Virus record (IMG/VR): IMGVR_UViG_3300021197_001777
Coordinates: 1-45,761 of that record
DNA length: 45,761 nucleotides
Strand: one strand, 5' to 3'
Origin: a virus
The notes under the pieces are model-generated. The model searched no databases, was not told the origin of the DNA, and saw only the letters and a program-made list of their open reading frames with translations. Below are positions 13,749 through 23,221 of this stretch, piece by piece (position 1 is the first letter of the stretch; each line of letters opens with the position of its first letter). The translations under genes were made by a program, and so were the position numbers.

Positions 13749-16700
13749 ATGACTATCAATAGACAACAAAAAAACATAATCAATCCATATGTTCTAGAAG
13801 ACATAGAATATGATTTTACTTCAAATAAAAGAAACTTATTTGTTATAAGTGCTATACACGAATATTATATTTCTTCTTTCAACTTTCTTCCGCAAAATAA
13901 GATTCTAAAACTATCAGTACAAGAACTACAGTCCATGGGGATAGAGAAAGAAACTCCCGATCTTACTATCACAGCACAAGATCTACGGGCATATTCTTTT
14001 CTGTATCCGCAAAACTGCAACCTAATCGAGGCAGGTGAAACAGTAGAACTTGAACTGATAGGGGAAACTCTCGCAAACGACAAACTTTCAGCATTAGTGA
14101 ATAAACTAGACGACCGAGGTCAGTTAGATCTTTATACTACAAACTCATCGCCTACTGCTATACTTCCAGAAAACATCAATAGCACTTCTATAACCACCGC
14201 TTATACAAAACTCGTTGCTATCTTACCGTTCCATTCTTCGGAATATAAAAAACTAATATATAAATCGATAGGGGAAGAACTTGCCCTTTCACTAGATGAC
14301 TATCAGAGTGTTGAACAGTTATCATTATCTACAGTAGCTAACGCCTACATCAATAACGATGAAAATGTAGACATATATGACTGGCGTTCAAACTGTGGAC
14401 CTGGAACAGAAACAAGTAAGATCTATTACAATAGTGTAGATGATAAGTTCTATTTCACAGAAAGAACAGACTCATCCTCAAGTGAGTTATTTGACCAAGG
14501 GTACTGGTCTCGACTAGGTCGTGAAAACGCATCTCAAGAGATGATAAAAGCTATAAAGAAAGGTGTCAGTGAGATCTTGAAGCACACTGGTCGCTTCTCC
14601 ACTGCTAACTTGAATAGAATCCTTGCTATGGGTGTTGGTCTTCCTGCTGAAGATGAAAAACTAAACTTTTTATCTCACTTGGATGTCCGACCTGGATCAA
14701 GGTGGATGTATGCTATCCGAATACCAAGAAGTATAGTGGAAATGGCTCCAGAGAATAATGATGTATTTATATCATATGATGAATTTGAACTGACGCCCCT
14801 GGAGAGAGCTACTATTTTGCTCGACCCAGAAAAGAACAAATCATCAATAAAGACCCTAATAAAAGCAGAAAACCTAGTAATACACCTCCCCAGAGTTACT
14901 AGAACTTTCCTAACATACGCCAAACAACTACAGGAAGAAGATATTCAACCAGAGGATCTACGAGGAATAGATCTAGGTAGAGAAATTAGGCTCCTGGATG
15001 GCTTTGTTGATGATCTGGCACTTGCCTGTATTTACAATAAGGTCCGGCTAGACGACGAAGATATTATAGAGTTCTCATTCACGGATTCTTATGGGTTTGA
15101 ATATTTTACATTCAATGGTTATCTCATGACCCGAGCAATCGGCAATAAAAACTTCTATCCCGAAGAAGAAGAGGGGGTCGAACCAAATAAGGCACAGAAG
15201 ATACTAAACACCTTCTCAGATTCAACCCCAACTACATTTAGCGCTATACATAATAGCCATAGAATATATAACGACTACAGTATTACGAGTGAGGATACCC
15301 TAAAGCCTTGGCTTGACTTTTTCAATGACTATCTATATCCCTCCGTTGAGCTATCTGCGGAGAAAATAAGGAAGAAGTCGGCAAGCTCCAAAACAAGAGC
15401 AAGAAGGAATAGAAGAAAAAGTATATTCACAAAAGTCTCACAACTTGCAAAAGAGGGAAAAGAAGTAGAAGACTTTTACCGACGTATCAATACAAGTAGG
15501 AACCCTTATTATCAAATAGGCCGAGCTATTACAAGTCTTGATTGTGATACTGGACAAGCTGCGGCACTAAAAGATGTAATGTCTATTTGGTCATTAATGG
15601 ATTCTAAAATATCCATAAGAGGTAAAATTCGCCAAGCTATTTTACTTCTTAGAGACGAGGTGGTCAAAGATTCTGTTACAAGGGCTTATTTGACCCAAGC
15701 TATACAAGCAGAAGAAAACCCACAGTTATTCATACGTGATATTGAAAAACAAATCAATGAACAAATCTTTTGCTCCCTAGATGTGCTAGGGAATGTTATA
15801 GAAACATCATTCCTAGATCCCAAAGATATGAATCCCACTAAAACGGCGGCTGGACCGACACCGGCGGCAATGGCGACTAATGCACTAAAGGTGGGCTTAC
15901 AAGTTCCCAAGGGATGGAAAGGGACGCAGAAAAGCCTATTCTCAAAAGACGGAGATCTTTATGAGGGTATAATCATAAAAATAGTCACTGCTTATCTTAA
16001 ATCTATAGCAGTTGGTATTGGTAAGGACGTTATCAAGGCAGTATTGGGGTGCGGACCAAACGACAATAGTTCAGACCAACTTGATGATGCCCTAAGAGAT
16101 CTAAAGTACGGTTTATTAGACCTAAATCAATATGTTGATAGTCTAGATCTTATTGAGATTGCAAAAAGTGTAGATCTTGTCAACGTTTCCACAATTGAGG
16201 TTGACGGAACGGAACAAATAACAAAGACTGATCCAACAAATCTTCAGTTATCTACTCTTATCACAGATATATCAAACATGTGTACTCCAAGAGAACTCGA
16301 CCAGCTTATATTTGGCTCTGGTGATAATGTTTTATATGAGCTTATTCTAGAAACTGTTACTGATGGTGTTATTACTTTCCTTGTGGACAGTGATATTGAC
16401 CCTAACGGCGAAGAAGAGCGGATTACAAGAACAATCGATCCTACGGTATATGGGTCGTTTGAGTTCACAAAAGATAAGATCAAGAACTTCTTCATAGCTT
16501 TAGGCGACGCTATGAGAGACGAGAACATAGAAGACCTCGCTCAGATGAATATCTCTCCTCTCGATGCGTACTGTTCTAATTTAGAGCCCAACATCGGGCT
16601 AGATAGACTAGGGTTCAGTATCAGCCCTGAACAACTCGAAGCACAATATGCCAGTATTGCGGAAGATAAAATAAATAAGATAAATGCTTTATGTGATTGG

Positions 16701-19493
16701 CTAAAAGACTTAGAGAACATCCTTAAGGGCTTAGAAGAACTCTTGAATGATCTTCCGTTGATGAAGCAGTATGAGGATTTATTGGAATTCATAGCCAAGA
16801 TTTCTAATATGTTATGGAAATCTTTATCCGAATGGTGGGCTGATTTGTGGGATGAGGAGGTAGAGGATGACGCCACTGTCACTAGAAACCTCTATTCAAC
16901 ACAACTTGGGAAAGATTTATATTATACAATCAGAAAATTAATTTCTACCAGGGTTATGGCAGCAAATTTTAGAACTGCTTCAGGATCCGATGGTTTCATT
17001 TATTCAGCCCCGTCCCGGAATAGGTATCAACAATTAGAAGGATTAAGTGTCCAAACCAGTGGTACGAGGATTCAAGTGGGGGATAGTTCACCATTGATGT
17101 TGCCATATCCGCCGCCTGATGTCATTGATGATGACACCCATTGGCTTCCACTCGGTAAATATGATGATGAATTAGCAAGACCTAAAGACGGCGAATCATC
17201 TTATGCTCTGAGAACAAGTCCACCGGTTCTTAGGACTCCTTTCATCCAAACAATTCGCAGCGGCGGAGGGGGCGTGGCGAAATGGGATAAACTATATGAT
17301 CAGTTGGATGAATATCTGAAACTCTCTTATCAAACTAACGGACCTGATCAGTGGATCAGCGATGGCCCAACAAACAATGCACGATGTTTGATGTCTATAG
17401 AAAATATTGATGCTGGTGGAGTCCAAATCAGAAGGGCAGTAAAAAACAAACAAGGCATAATAGAGCAAAAAACAATAGCTCAATACATTCCTGAGCCAGG
17501 AGATATAGAGTCGGACCAAGAATCTGTAGATTACTATAGACTTTTATCAAACATAGGACAAAGATTATCAGGTGGTCCAATCCTTACTCAACCAAGGAAT
17601 CGACTTCTAATGCCTTCTAGAAATGACGCACTAATAAGAAATATTTTGGATTCCTCTATGTTTGGGCTCATCGACAATAATGGTTCTTTTAGTCTCACAA
17701 CTCTTGTGAGAACTTATGATAATGCACAACTTTCAACAATTCTTGAAAGTTATAGACTTACAACTTCCGAATCCAACGCTGACACTGAATCCGGCGTCTC
17801 GAACAGATACAGACTCGCCATCAGCGACTTTGGAGTAGACGGCAACGCCTTAGACACAGAAGATGAGTCCGTATCTATTTCGGGGTATAGATATTTCATT
17901 GATCAAAATATCAACTTCTCTTTCTCTAACGACACTGGTAAAGCAAGAATGAGATTGTACCTGAAAGGAACAAATAAGCCTCTTTATCAACCAAATAGTG
18001 AAGATTGTGTTACAAATAAGGAAGTGTCCATTGCTAATGCAATAGCATTATCGATCCAGGCACGAATGCAAAGATTCTTTATGAACGTTGTTTCTATGGC
18101 ATCTCCTTTTCCTCATTGGAACAGTTTCGGTACCAAGAAACTCGTTACTGATTATTTATTCAGGAAAATATATGATGATTTAGAGACAAGAGGCTTATCT
18201 AATCTAATTTTCGAGTATGCAGATATTTTTGAGAAAGTTTATATTGATAATCCCGAAAATGGTATCTCATCTTTTAATCAAGATAATCCAAGGGAATATA
18301 TAAGAAGTTTAGTAGAGCAAATATATTCTACAATGCTTGTAAATGTAACAGAAGATGTCCATCGCCGAGGCGATACATCTCCATACTCTCGTTCAGTAAC
18401 TAGGGATAGATATACGGGTCTAATAAAAAGATTTTATGAAGTACTTGTATTACTTATAGCAGCTAGGCTCGAACGTGAAGGCTCAACTTTATTTGGGATG
18501 TCCCGAACAGGAATGCAAACAGCTTCAGATTTTATTACCACCGATCTTTTAGATGAAAACGGAGAACCGACAGCAGAAGGGTTTTATTATGGTGCATATT
18601 ATTTCCCAATTGGATTTTTGATCGCTGAATACTTAATAACTTCTGATAGTTTGGTCAATATAACAAGAAATTTTAAACATAGTCATTATAGAAGCCTTAT
18701 AGAAATCGCCAATGCAGATGATGCAATATTATCATCTATAGTAGAACAAGATGTAACAAGGTATTCTTCTCAACACGTCGGGTTCCCCTATAGTCTCAAT
18801 ATACCCAGTGTTAATTCCGACCAAGAGGTCTTGAAAACATATTATTCAGTCACGGAAGCTCAGAATAGACTTGAGGAACTAGCGTCTATCTTGGGTATTG
18901 ACAGCGATTACTTCACTCAGCATTTGCGTCTTTTCTTGGCAACTAGGAACGAGAAACTATTGGCTGAAAAGAATATTCTCTTAGACAATACTCAAACCTT
19001 CCTAACTCTTTTAGAAATGGAAGGACAGGACCGGCTGCTCCCAGCACAAGATACACAATTAGCTTTATTCAGAGATTCTATTCCGAAACAAGTCGATAAA
19101 ATATATTCACAACAGGTGGTAATAGATTTTATTTCAAAAGTGTTAGATGGATCGTTACCTTCCATTGAACAATCCTTTCCTTCAATATTATCTTGGACTT
19201 CGTTGAATGAAGATTCTGCACCTTTCTTGCAGAATTCATATGAACAATTCTTTGAGAATAAGATTATCGATCCGGATACATTCTTATCGTTCCCAGGTTT
19301 TGATATAGAGGAACTATATAGCCGTAGTCTACAGTCGGTACCCCCTCAATATAAAATAGTTGGGCACGCTAATATCGAACAAGTTATCTCTAAATTCATA
19401 TCTGAAGTAAACAAATCTTATGAAGATGATAATTATAGTGACTTTATCGCTGAATATAATGAACTAAAAACTTTAGTAGGAGCTTATAAATAG
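13749..19493 (+). CDS. Very large structural (baseplate-region) protein, 1914 aa
   Basis: The ATG is 4 bases after the previous stop, without a clear Shine-Dalgarno, suggesting coupling. I see no domain I can name. Residues about 538-559 are strongly basic (KTRARRNRRK). Residues about 739-766 form a hydrophobic helix (IIIKIVTAYLKSIAVGIGKD) that might insert into a membrane or be buried. The segment near 975-1035 is helical with a Trp-rich SEWWADLWDEE. The protein lacks the long repetitive heptads of a typical tape measure. It lies between the spike-like protein and gp25, so it is most likely a baseplate or tail-tip component. Its last bases overlap the gp25 start (TAGTG). The reading frame is intact across 5.7 kb. 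Confidence 0.8.
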   Translation: MTINRQQKNIINPYVLEDIEYDFTSNKRNLFVISAIHEYYISSFNFLPQNKILKLSVQELQSMGIEKETPDLTITAQDLRAYSFLYPQNCNLIEAGETVELELIGETLANDKLSALVNKLDDRGQLDLYTTNSSPTAILPENINSTSITTAYTKLVAILPFHSSEYKKLIYKSIGEELALSLDDYQSVEQLSLSTVANAYINNDENVDIYDWRSNCGPGTETSKIYYNSVDDKFYFTERTDSSSSELFDQGYWSRLGRENASQEMIKAIKKGVSEILKHTGRFSTANLNRILAMGVGLPAEDEKLNFLSHLDVRPGSRWMYAIRIPRSIVEMAPENNDVFISYDEFELTPLERATILLDPEKNKSSIKTLIKAENLVIHLPRVTRTFLTYAKQLQEEDIQPEDLRGIDLGREIRLLDGFVDDLALACIYNKVRLDDEDIIEFSFTDSYGFEYFTFNGYLMTRAIGNKNFYPEEEEGVEPNKAQKILNTFSDSTPTTFSAIHNSHRIYNDYSITSEDTLKPWLDFFNDYLYPSVELSAEKIRKKSASSKTRARRNRRKSIFTKVSQLAKEGKEVEDFYRRINTSRNPYYQIGRAITSLDCDTGQAAALKDVMSIWSLMDSKISIRGKIRQAILLLRDEVVKDSVTRAYLTQAIQAEENPQLFIRDIEKQINEQIFCSLDVLGNVIETSFLDPKDMNPTKTAAGPTPAAMATNALKVGLQVPKGWKGTQKSLFSKDGDLYEGIIIKIVTAYLKSIAVGIGKDVIKAVLGCGPNDNSSDQLDDALRDLKYGLLDLNQYVDSLDLIEIAKSVDLVNVSTIEVDGTEQITKTDPTNLQLSTLITDISNMCTPRELDQLIFGSGDNVLYELILETVTDGVITFLVDSDIDPNGEEERITRTIDPTVYGSFEFTKDKIKNFFIALGDAMRDENIEDLAQMNISPLDAYCSNLEPNIGLDRLGFSISPEQLEAQYASIAEDKINKINALCDWLKDLENILKGLEELLNDLPLMKQYEDLLEFIAKISNMLWKSLSEWWADLWDEEVEDDATVTRNLYSTQLGKDLYYTIRKLISTRVMAANFRTASGSDGFIYSAPSRNRYQQLEGLSVQTSGTRIQVGDSSPLMLPYPPPDVIDDDTHWLPLGKYDDELARPKDGESSYALRTSPPVLRTPFIQTIRSGGGGVAKWDKLYDQLDEYLKLSYQTNGPDQWISDGPTNNARCLMSIENIDAGGVQIRRAVKNKQGIIEQKTIAQYIPEPGDIESDQESVDYYRLLSNIGQRLSGGPILTQPRNRLLMPSRNDALIRNILDSSMFGLIDNNGSFSLTTLVRTYDNAQLSTILESYRLTTSESNADTESGVSNRYRLAISDFGVDGNALDTEDESVSISGYRYFIDQNINFSFSNDTGKARMRLYLKGTNKPLYQPNSEDCVTNKEVSIANAIALSIQARMQRFFMNVVSMASPFPHWNSFGTKKLVTDYLFRKIYDDLETRGLSNLIFEYADIFEKVYIDNPENGISSFNQDNPREYIRSLVEQIYSTMLVNVTEDVHRRGDTSPYSRSVTRDRYTGLIKRFYEVLVLLIAARLEREGSTLFGMSRTGMQTASDFITTDLLDENGEPTAEGFYYGAYYFPIGFLIAEYLITSDSLVNITRNFKHSHYRSLIEIANADDAILSSIVEQDVTRYSSQHVGFPYSLNIPSVNSDQEVLKTYYSVTEAQNRLEELASILGIDSDYFTQHLRLFLATRNEKLLAEKNILLDNTQTFLTLLEMEGQDRLLPAQDTQLALFRDSIPKQVDKIYSQQVVIDFISKVLDGSLPSIEQSFPSILSWTSLNEDSAPFLQNSYEQFFENKIIDPDTFLSFPGFDIEELYSRSLQSVPPQYKIVGHANIEQVISKFISEVNKSYEDDNYSDFIAEYNELKTLVGAYK

Positions 19494-19897
19494 TGACGAA
19501 CCGACAAGGCATCTCGCCAAAAATACCATTATCCTACGATGTTATAGACGGGCCCTATCGTTTAAACAGGACTCTTGGGGAAACTATAAAGCAAAACTTT
19601 AAGAATATGGTTCTCACAATGCCTGGCGAAAGGATTATGATCCCAGAGTTTGGAGTTGGTCTATACGGTTACTTATTTGAAAATGTCAATGGTAATACAT
19701 TTGATGCGCTCGTCGAACGTTTGACGGAACAGACACAAACATATATGCCTATGATAAACCTACAAAATATTGATTTCCTAACGTCAGATGAAGACCCATC
19801 TCTGTCTTTCAACGAAGTAAGGGTAAGCATAAAATATAACATCTTGCCCTTAGATGAGGATGCTGAGCTACTAATAACGTCAACCATGACTACTTAA
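19493..19897 (+). CDS. 25: Baseplate wedge protein gp25 / gpW family
   Basis: GTG start overlapping the previous TAG, with AGGAG 10 bases upstream. At 134 aa it has the usual size of T4 gp25 and P2 gpW. The family signature is clear: NFKNMVLTMPGERIMIPEFG followed by GLYGYLFE (residues about 38-65), the conserved P-G-E-R...P-x-F-G...L-F-E pattern. This protein is a core wedge subunit of contractile tail baseplates, and gp6/gpJ comes right after it, as in other contractile tails. Despite a historical label it is not a lysozyme. Confidence 0.92.
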   Translation: MTNRQGISPKIPLSYDVIDGPYRLNRTLGETIKQNFKNMVLTMPGERIMIPEFGVGLYGYLFENVNGNTFDALVERLTEQTQTYMPMINLQNIDFLTSDEDPSLSFNEVRVSIKYNILPLDEDAELLITSTMTT

Positions 19898-19914
19898 TGG
19901 ACGAGGATTTATAA

Positions 19915-21708
19915 ATGGCGAAAAGACCAATAAACTATACGAGTAGAGACTTTGAGTCGATTAAGAACGACTTAGAGAACTATGCTCAAAGATATTATCC
20001 AACAACGTTCAAAGATTTCAGTGAAGCATCTTTTGGTTCAATGATGTTAGATATGGTGGCATATGTCGGCGATCAGCTTTCATTTTATGCAGATTTCCAG
20101 GCAAACGAAAGTTTCCTTGACAGTGCTATCACATATGATAGTGTAAATCGATTATCTAATACACTTGGGTACAAAACTCCTGGCGCAGCAAAGTCAACGG
20201 GACAGGCTGCAATTTATGCTATAGTCCCAGCCGACGCCAATACTAGAGGTCCAGATCTTGATTATTTCCCAATCCTCCAGAGAGGAAGCTTAATATCTTC
20301 AAACTCTGGTGCTGTTTTTACACTTATTGAGAACGTTGACTTTACAGACCCTAATAATCAGGTGACTGTGGCTCGTGTTGATAATACCACGGGTAATCCA
20401 ACCTATTTTGCCATCAAAGCTTTTGGTCAGGTAGTTTCTGGACAGAGAAGACAACAAACAGTCTCGATCGACAACTATCAAAGATTCTTGAGATTGAGGG
20501 TAGATGATAATAATGTCTCTGAAATATTGTCAATAAAGGACAGCCAAGGTAATGAATATTATCAAGTTGACTATTTGACACAAGATGTTATTGTAAAGGA
20601 GTTCCAGAATACTTCTGATGATAGACAGGTTGTTCCATATATAATGAAACTAAAACCTGTCCCAAGAAGGTTCGTTACAGAGTTCACCTCAGAAGGTCAG
20701 ACATTTGTCCAGTTCGGCTACGGCTCTGAGGACAATATAACCACAGACGTGATTGCAGATCCTTCCGATGTTATATTAGATGTCAGTGGAAGAACTTATG
20801 TAACAGACCAGACTTTTGATCCAACAAACTTAATCAGTAGTGATAAGTTCGGCGTTGTCCCAACAAATACTACGTTGACTATTGAATATACAGCGAATAC
20901 ATCAGATACCATTAACTTAGCTGTCAACGGCTTGAGTGAACTGATTTCCCCTGTACTGTCTTTCCGAGACCAATCAACACTAAACCAAGGGGAAGTAGTA
21001 AATGTTATCTCTTCCTTAGAAGTAACAAACGAAGATCCAATCCTTGGCGATACTTCAATCCCAACGGCAGAAGAGATCAGAGAAAGAGCTTTCGGAACAT
21101 TCGCTTCTCAGAACCGTGCAGTTACTAGAGTAGATTATATCAATCTTATTTATAGAATGCCTTCAAAGTTTGGCAAAGTCAAAAGAGCAAATGTTGTTAG
21201 AGATGCTGATTCACTAAAACGCAACCTTAATGTATATCTTTTGTCTGAGGATTCAAACGGTGATCTTGTTGAGTCGAACGAATCTTTAAAAGAAAATGCT
21301 GCTGTTTGGCTAAACAAATATAGAATGATCAACGATACTATAGATGTGTTAAGTGGTAAAGTGATAAATATCGGAATAAACTTCAAGGTTCTACCAGAAC
21401 TAGATGTCAATAGATACGAGCTTTTAGATGCTTGTGTGCAGAAACTTAAAGATGAATACATCAATATCAAATTCAATGTTGGTGAAGCTATCTATATCTC
21501 TGAAATATACAAACTATTGAATGAGGTCCCTGGGGTTGTAGATACAACTGAAGTTGAACTAGTGAATAAGTTCGGCGGTCTTTATAGCAACTATGTGTTG
21601 AATATTGATTCAAACCTTTCTGACGATGGAAGATTTTTGATAGTACCTGAAGACGCAGCCGTTGAAGTACTCCTTCCAGATACAGACATATTGGGGGCTG
21701 TGATATAA
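19915..21708 (+). CDS. 6: Baseplate wedge protein gp6 / baseplate J-like
   Basis: ATG with GAGG 9 bases upstream. The 597-aa product opens with KRPINYTSRDFESIKNDLEN and SFGSMMLDMVAYVGDQLSFY, typical for the N-terminal region of T4 gp6-type wedge proteins. The C-terminal half, with IPTAEEIRERAFGTFASQNR followed by VTRVDYINL, matches the baseplate-J pattern (a turn with R-x-A, then the T-x-x-D-Y strand). In T4, gp6 forms the inner ring that joins wedges. It follows gp25 at once and ends two bases before the next gene. Confidence 0.92.
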   Translation: MAKRPINYTSRDFESIKNDLENYAQRYYPTTFKDFSEASFGSMMLDMVAYVGDQLSFYADFQANESFLDSAITYDSVNRLSNTLGYKTPGAAKSTGQAAIYAIVPADANTRGPDLDYFPILQRGSLISSNSGAVFTLIENVDFTDPNNQVTVARVDNTTGNPTYFAIKAFGQVVSGQRRQQTVSIDNYQRFLRLRVDDNNVSEILSIKDSQGNEYYQVDYLTQDVIVKEFQNTSDDRQVVPYIMKLKPVPRRFVTEFTSEGQTFVQFGYGSEDNITTDVIADPSDVILDVSGRTYVTDQTFDPTNLISSDKFGVVPTNTTLTIEYTANTSDTINLAVNGLSELISPVLSFRDQSTLNQGEVVNVISSLEVTNEDPILGDTSIPTAEEIRERAFGTFASQNRAVTRVDYINLIYRMPSKFGKVKRANVVRDADSLKRNLNVYLLSEDSNGDLVESNESLKENAAVWLNKYRMINDTIDVLSGKVINIGINFKVLPELDVNRYELLDACVQKLKDEYINIKFNVGEAIYISEIYKLLNEVPGVVDTTEVELVNKFGGLYSNYVLNIDSNLSDDGRFLIVPEDAAVEVLLPDTDILGAVI

Positions 21709-21709
21709 A

Positions 21710-23221
21710 ATGAGCATAAAAAAATATTACGCTTCAAAAGACAATACCATTACAAATGCCTTCAAGGGCAACCTGTTGACAAGGGGTACTGGATCTAATA
21801 TGGGTGCTTCTGATATTTTAGAAGCATTTGTCATTCACGGTCAAACAAATGATAGTCTTTCTGCCGGACAGTCCGAGGGAAATGCTAACGCTGCCGAACA
21901 AAGCAGAATAATGATTCAGTTCCCAATCTCGACCATTATTGCAGACATGGCTTCAGGGGAACTGCCATCAGATGTCAGTAAGATAAAGTTCCACCTGAAC
22001 CTATATAATGCCCCTCACGGCGACTCTACCCCACTTGATTACACTCTAGACGTATTTTCCTTAGCTGGAGCCTGGACTGAAGGTCGTGGATTGGACATGG
22101 AAAACTACACAGATATAGGGGTATCCAACTGGATCAAAAAAAGCTCAGGCAACGACTGGACAAAACCTGGTGGAGATATTATCGACGCCGCCGCAGCACA
22201 AAAGACACTCTACTTCGATACTGGGCTTGAGAATATATCACTCGATGTTACTGACCCTGTTACAAGATGGATTGACGGAACAGATACAAACTATGGTTTC
22301 TTGATTAAGTTCCAAGATACGGCAGTCTCTGGCTCTGATTCATTTTATACCAAGAGATTCTTCTCAAGAACAAGTGAATATTTTCATTATCAGCCAACCC
22401 TCGAAGCCCGCTGGGATTCGACAAGAAAAGATAACAGAAGAAACTTTTATATTAGCAGTAGTATTGCAAGTTCAGAAGATAACCTGAACACCTTGTTTCT
22501 TTATAATATTGTAAGAGGTCAGCTAAAAGAAATACCAGGACTTGATAACCATAGTTTGGCTGTTCAACTATATTCTGGATCCACTACCCCAGTCGGAAAT
22601 GCTTTGTCCATTGTGGATAAAGACGGAGTTGCGACAACAAGCGTCAAGGCAAAACGCTTGGTTGAAAACGGCACTACTGTGACTGGAATCTATACAGCCT
22701 CGTTTGCTTCGACAAGCTCATTTGATACAGTCTACGACGTTTGGCACACAGGCTCTGGGGCAAGTAGAATTAATTTCTACACAGGATCCTATGAGCCACG
22801 ACAAATAGATACATCAGATAACCTCTATTCAGAAGAATATATAACTTCAATAACAAATCTTGAAGATTCATATACTCAGGGACAAAAACCAACTGTTAGA
22901 ATATTTGCTAGAAAGAAAGACTGGCAGCCTAACATTTATACGGTCGCAACGGCTGAGACAATGCCAGACATTATAGAAGATTCTTATTATCGAGTACATC
23001 GTGTTATAGACGGTTTGGAAGTTATCCCATACGGCACTGGAAGTGTTAATAATAACTTCGGTAGATTGTCATATGATGTGAGCGGTAGTTATTTTGAACT
23101 AGATACTTCCTGTTTGGAGCCGGGGTATGCATATGGAATTACATTTGCGTACTATTTACAGGGTAGATATAAAGAACAGCCTGAGGTGTTCAAGTTCAAG
23201 ATAAAAGAAGAAGATAAATGA
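21710..23221 (+). CDS. Virion protein with DNRLRE-like beta domain, 503 aa
   Basis: The ATG starts 2 bases after the gp6 stop with no clear ribosome site, so coupling is likely. Residues about 60-240 look like a DNRLRE/CBM-type beta sandwich: QSRIMIQFPI, LDVTDPVTRWI, NYGFLIKFQD and FHYQPTLEARW follow the strand order of that family, found in surface-binding and fibre proteins. The C-terminal half (PTVRIFARKKDWQPNIYTVA and on) is a pattern I associate with marine phage structural proteins. A role as a baseplate-attached adhesin or fibre connector is likely. It overlaps the following giant gene by 4 bases (ATGA). Confidence 0.7.
   Translation: MSIKKYYASKDNTITNAFKGNLLTRGTGSNMGASDILEAFVIHGQTNDSLSAGQSEGNANAAEQSRIMIQFPISTIIADMASGELPSDVSKIKFHLNLYNAPHGDSTPLDYTLDVFSLAGAWTEGRGLDMENYTDIGVSNWIKKSSGNDWTKPGGDIIDAAAAQKTLYFDTGLENISLDVTDPVTRWIDGTDTNYGFLIKFQDTAVSGSDSFYTKRFFSRTSEYFHYQPTLEARWDSTRKDNRRNFYISSSIASSEDNLNTLFLYNIVRGQLKEIPGLDNHSLAVQLYSGSTTPVGNALSIVDKDGVATTSVKAKRLVENGTTVTGIYTASFASTSSFDTVYDVWHTGSGASRINFYTGSYEPRQIDTSDNLYSEEYITSITNLEDSYTQGQKPTVRIFARKKDWQPNIYTVATAETMPDIIEDSYYRVHRVIDGLEVIPYGTGSVNNNFGRLSYDVSGSYFELDTSCLEPGYAYGITFAYYLQGRYKEQPEVFKFKIKEEDK

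Noticed and set aside
19485-19492. TATAAATA, identical to the T4 late promoter core
   Set aside because: It lies directly before the GTG of gp25, so transcription would begin inside the gene; it is explained by coding and stop codons of the 1914-aa gene.
13749-19493. 1914-aa protein as the tape measure
   Set aside because: It lacks long helical heptad repeats and lies between spike and wedge genes and not near tail tube or chaperone genes.
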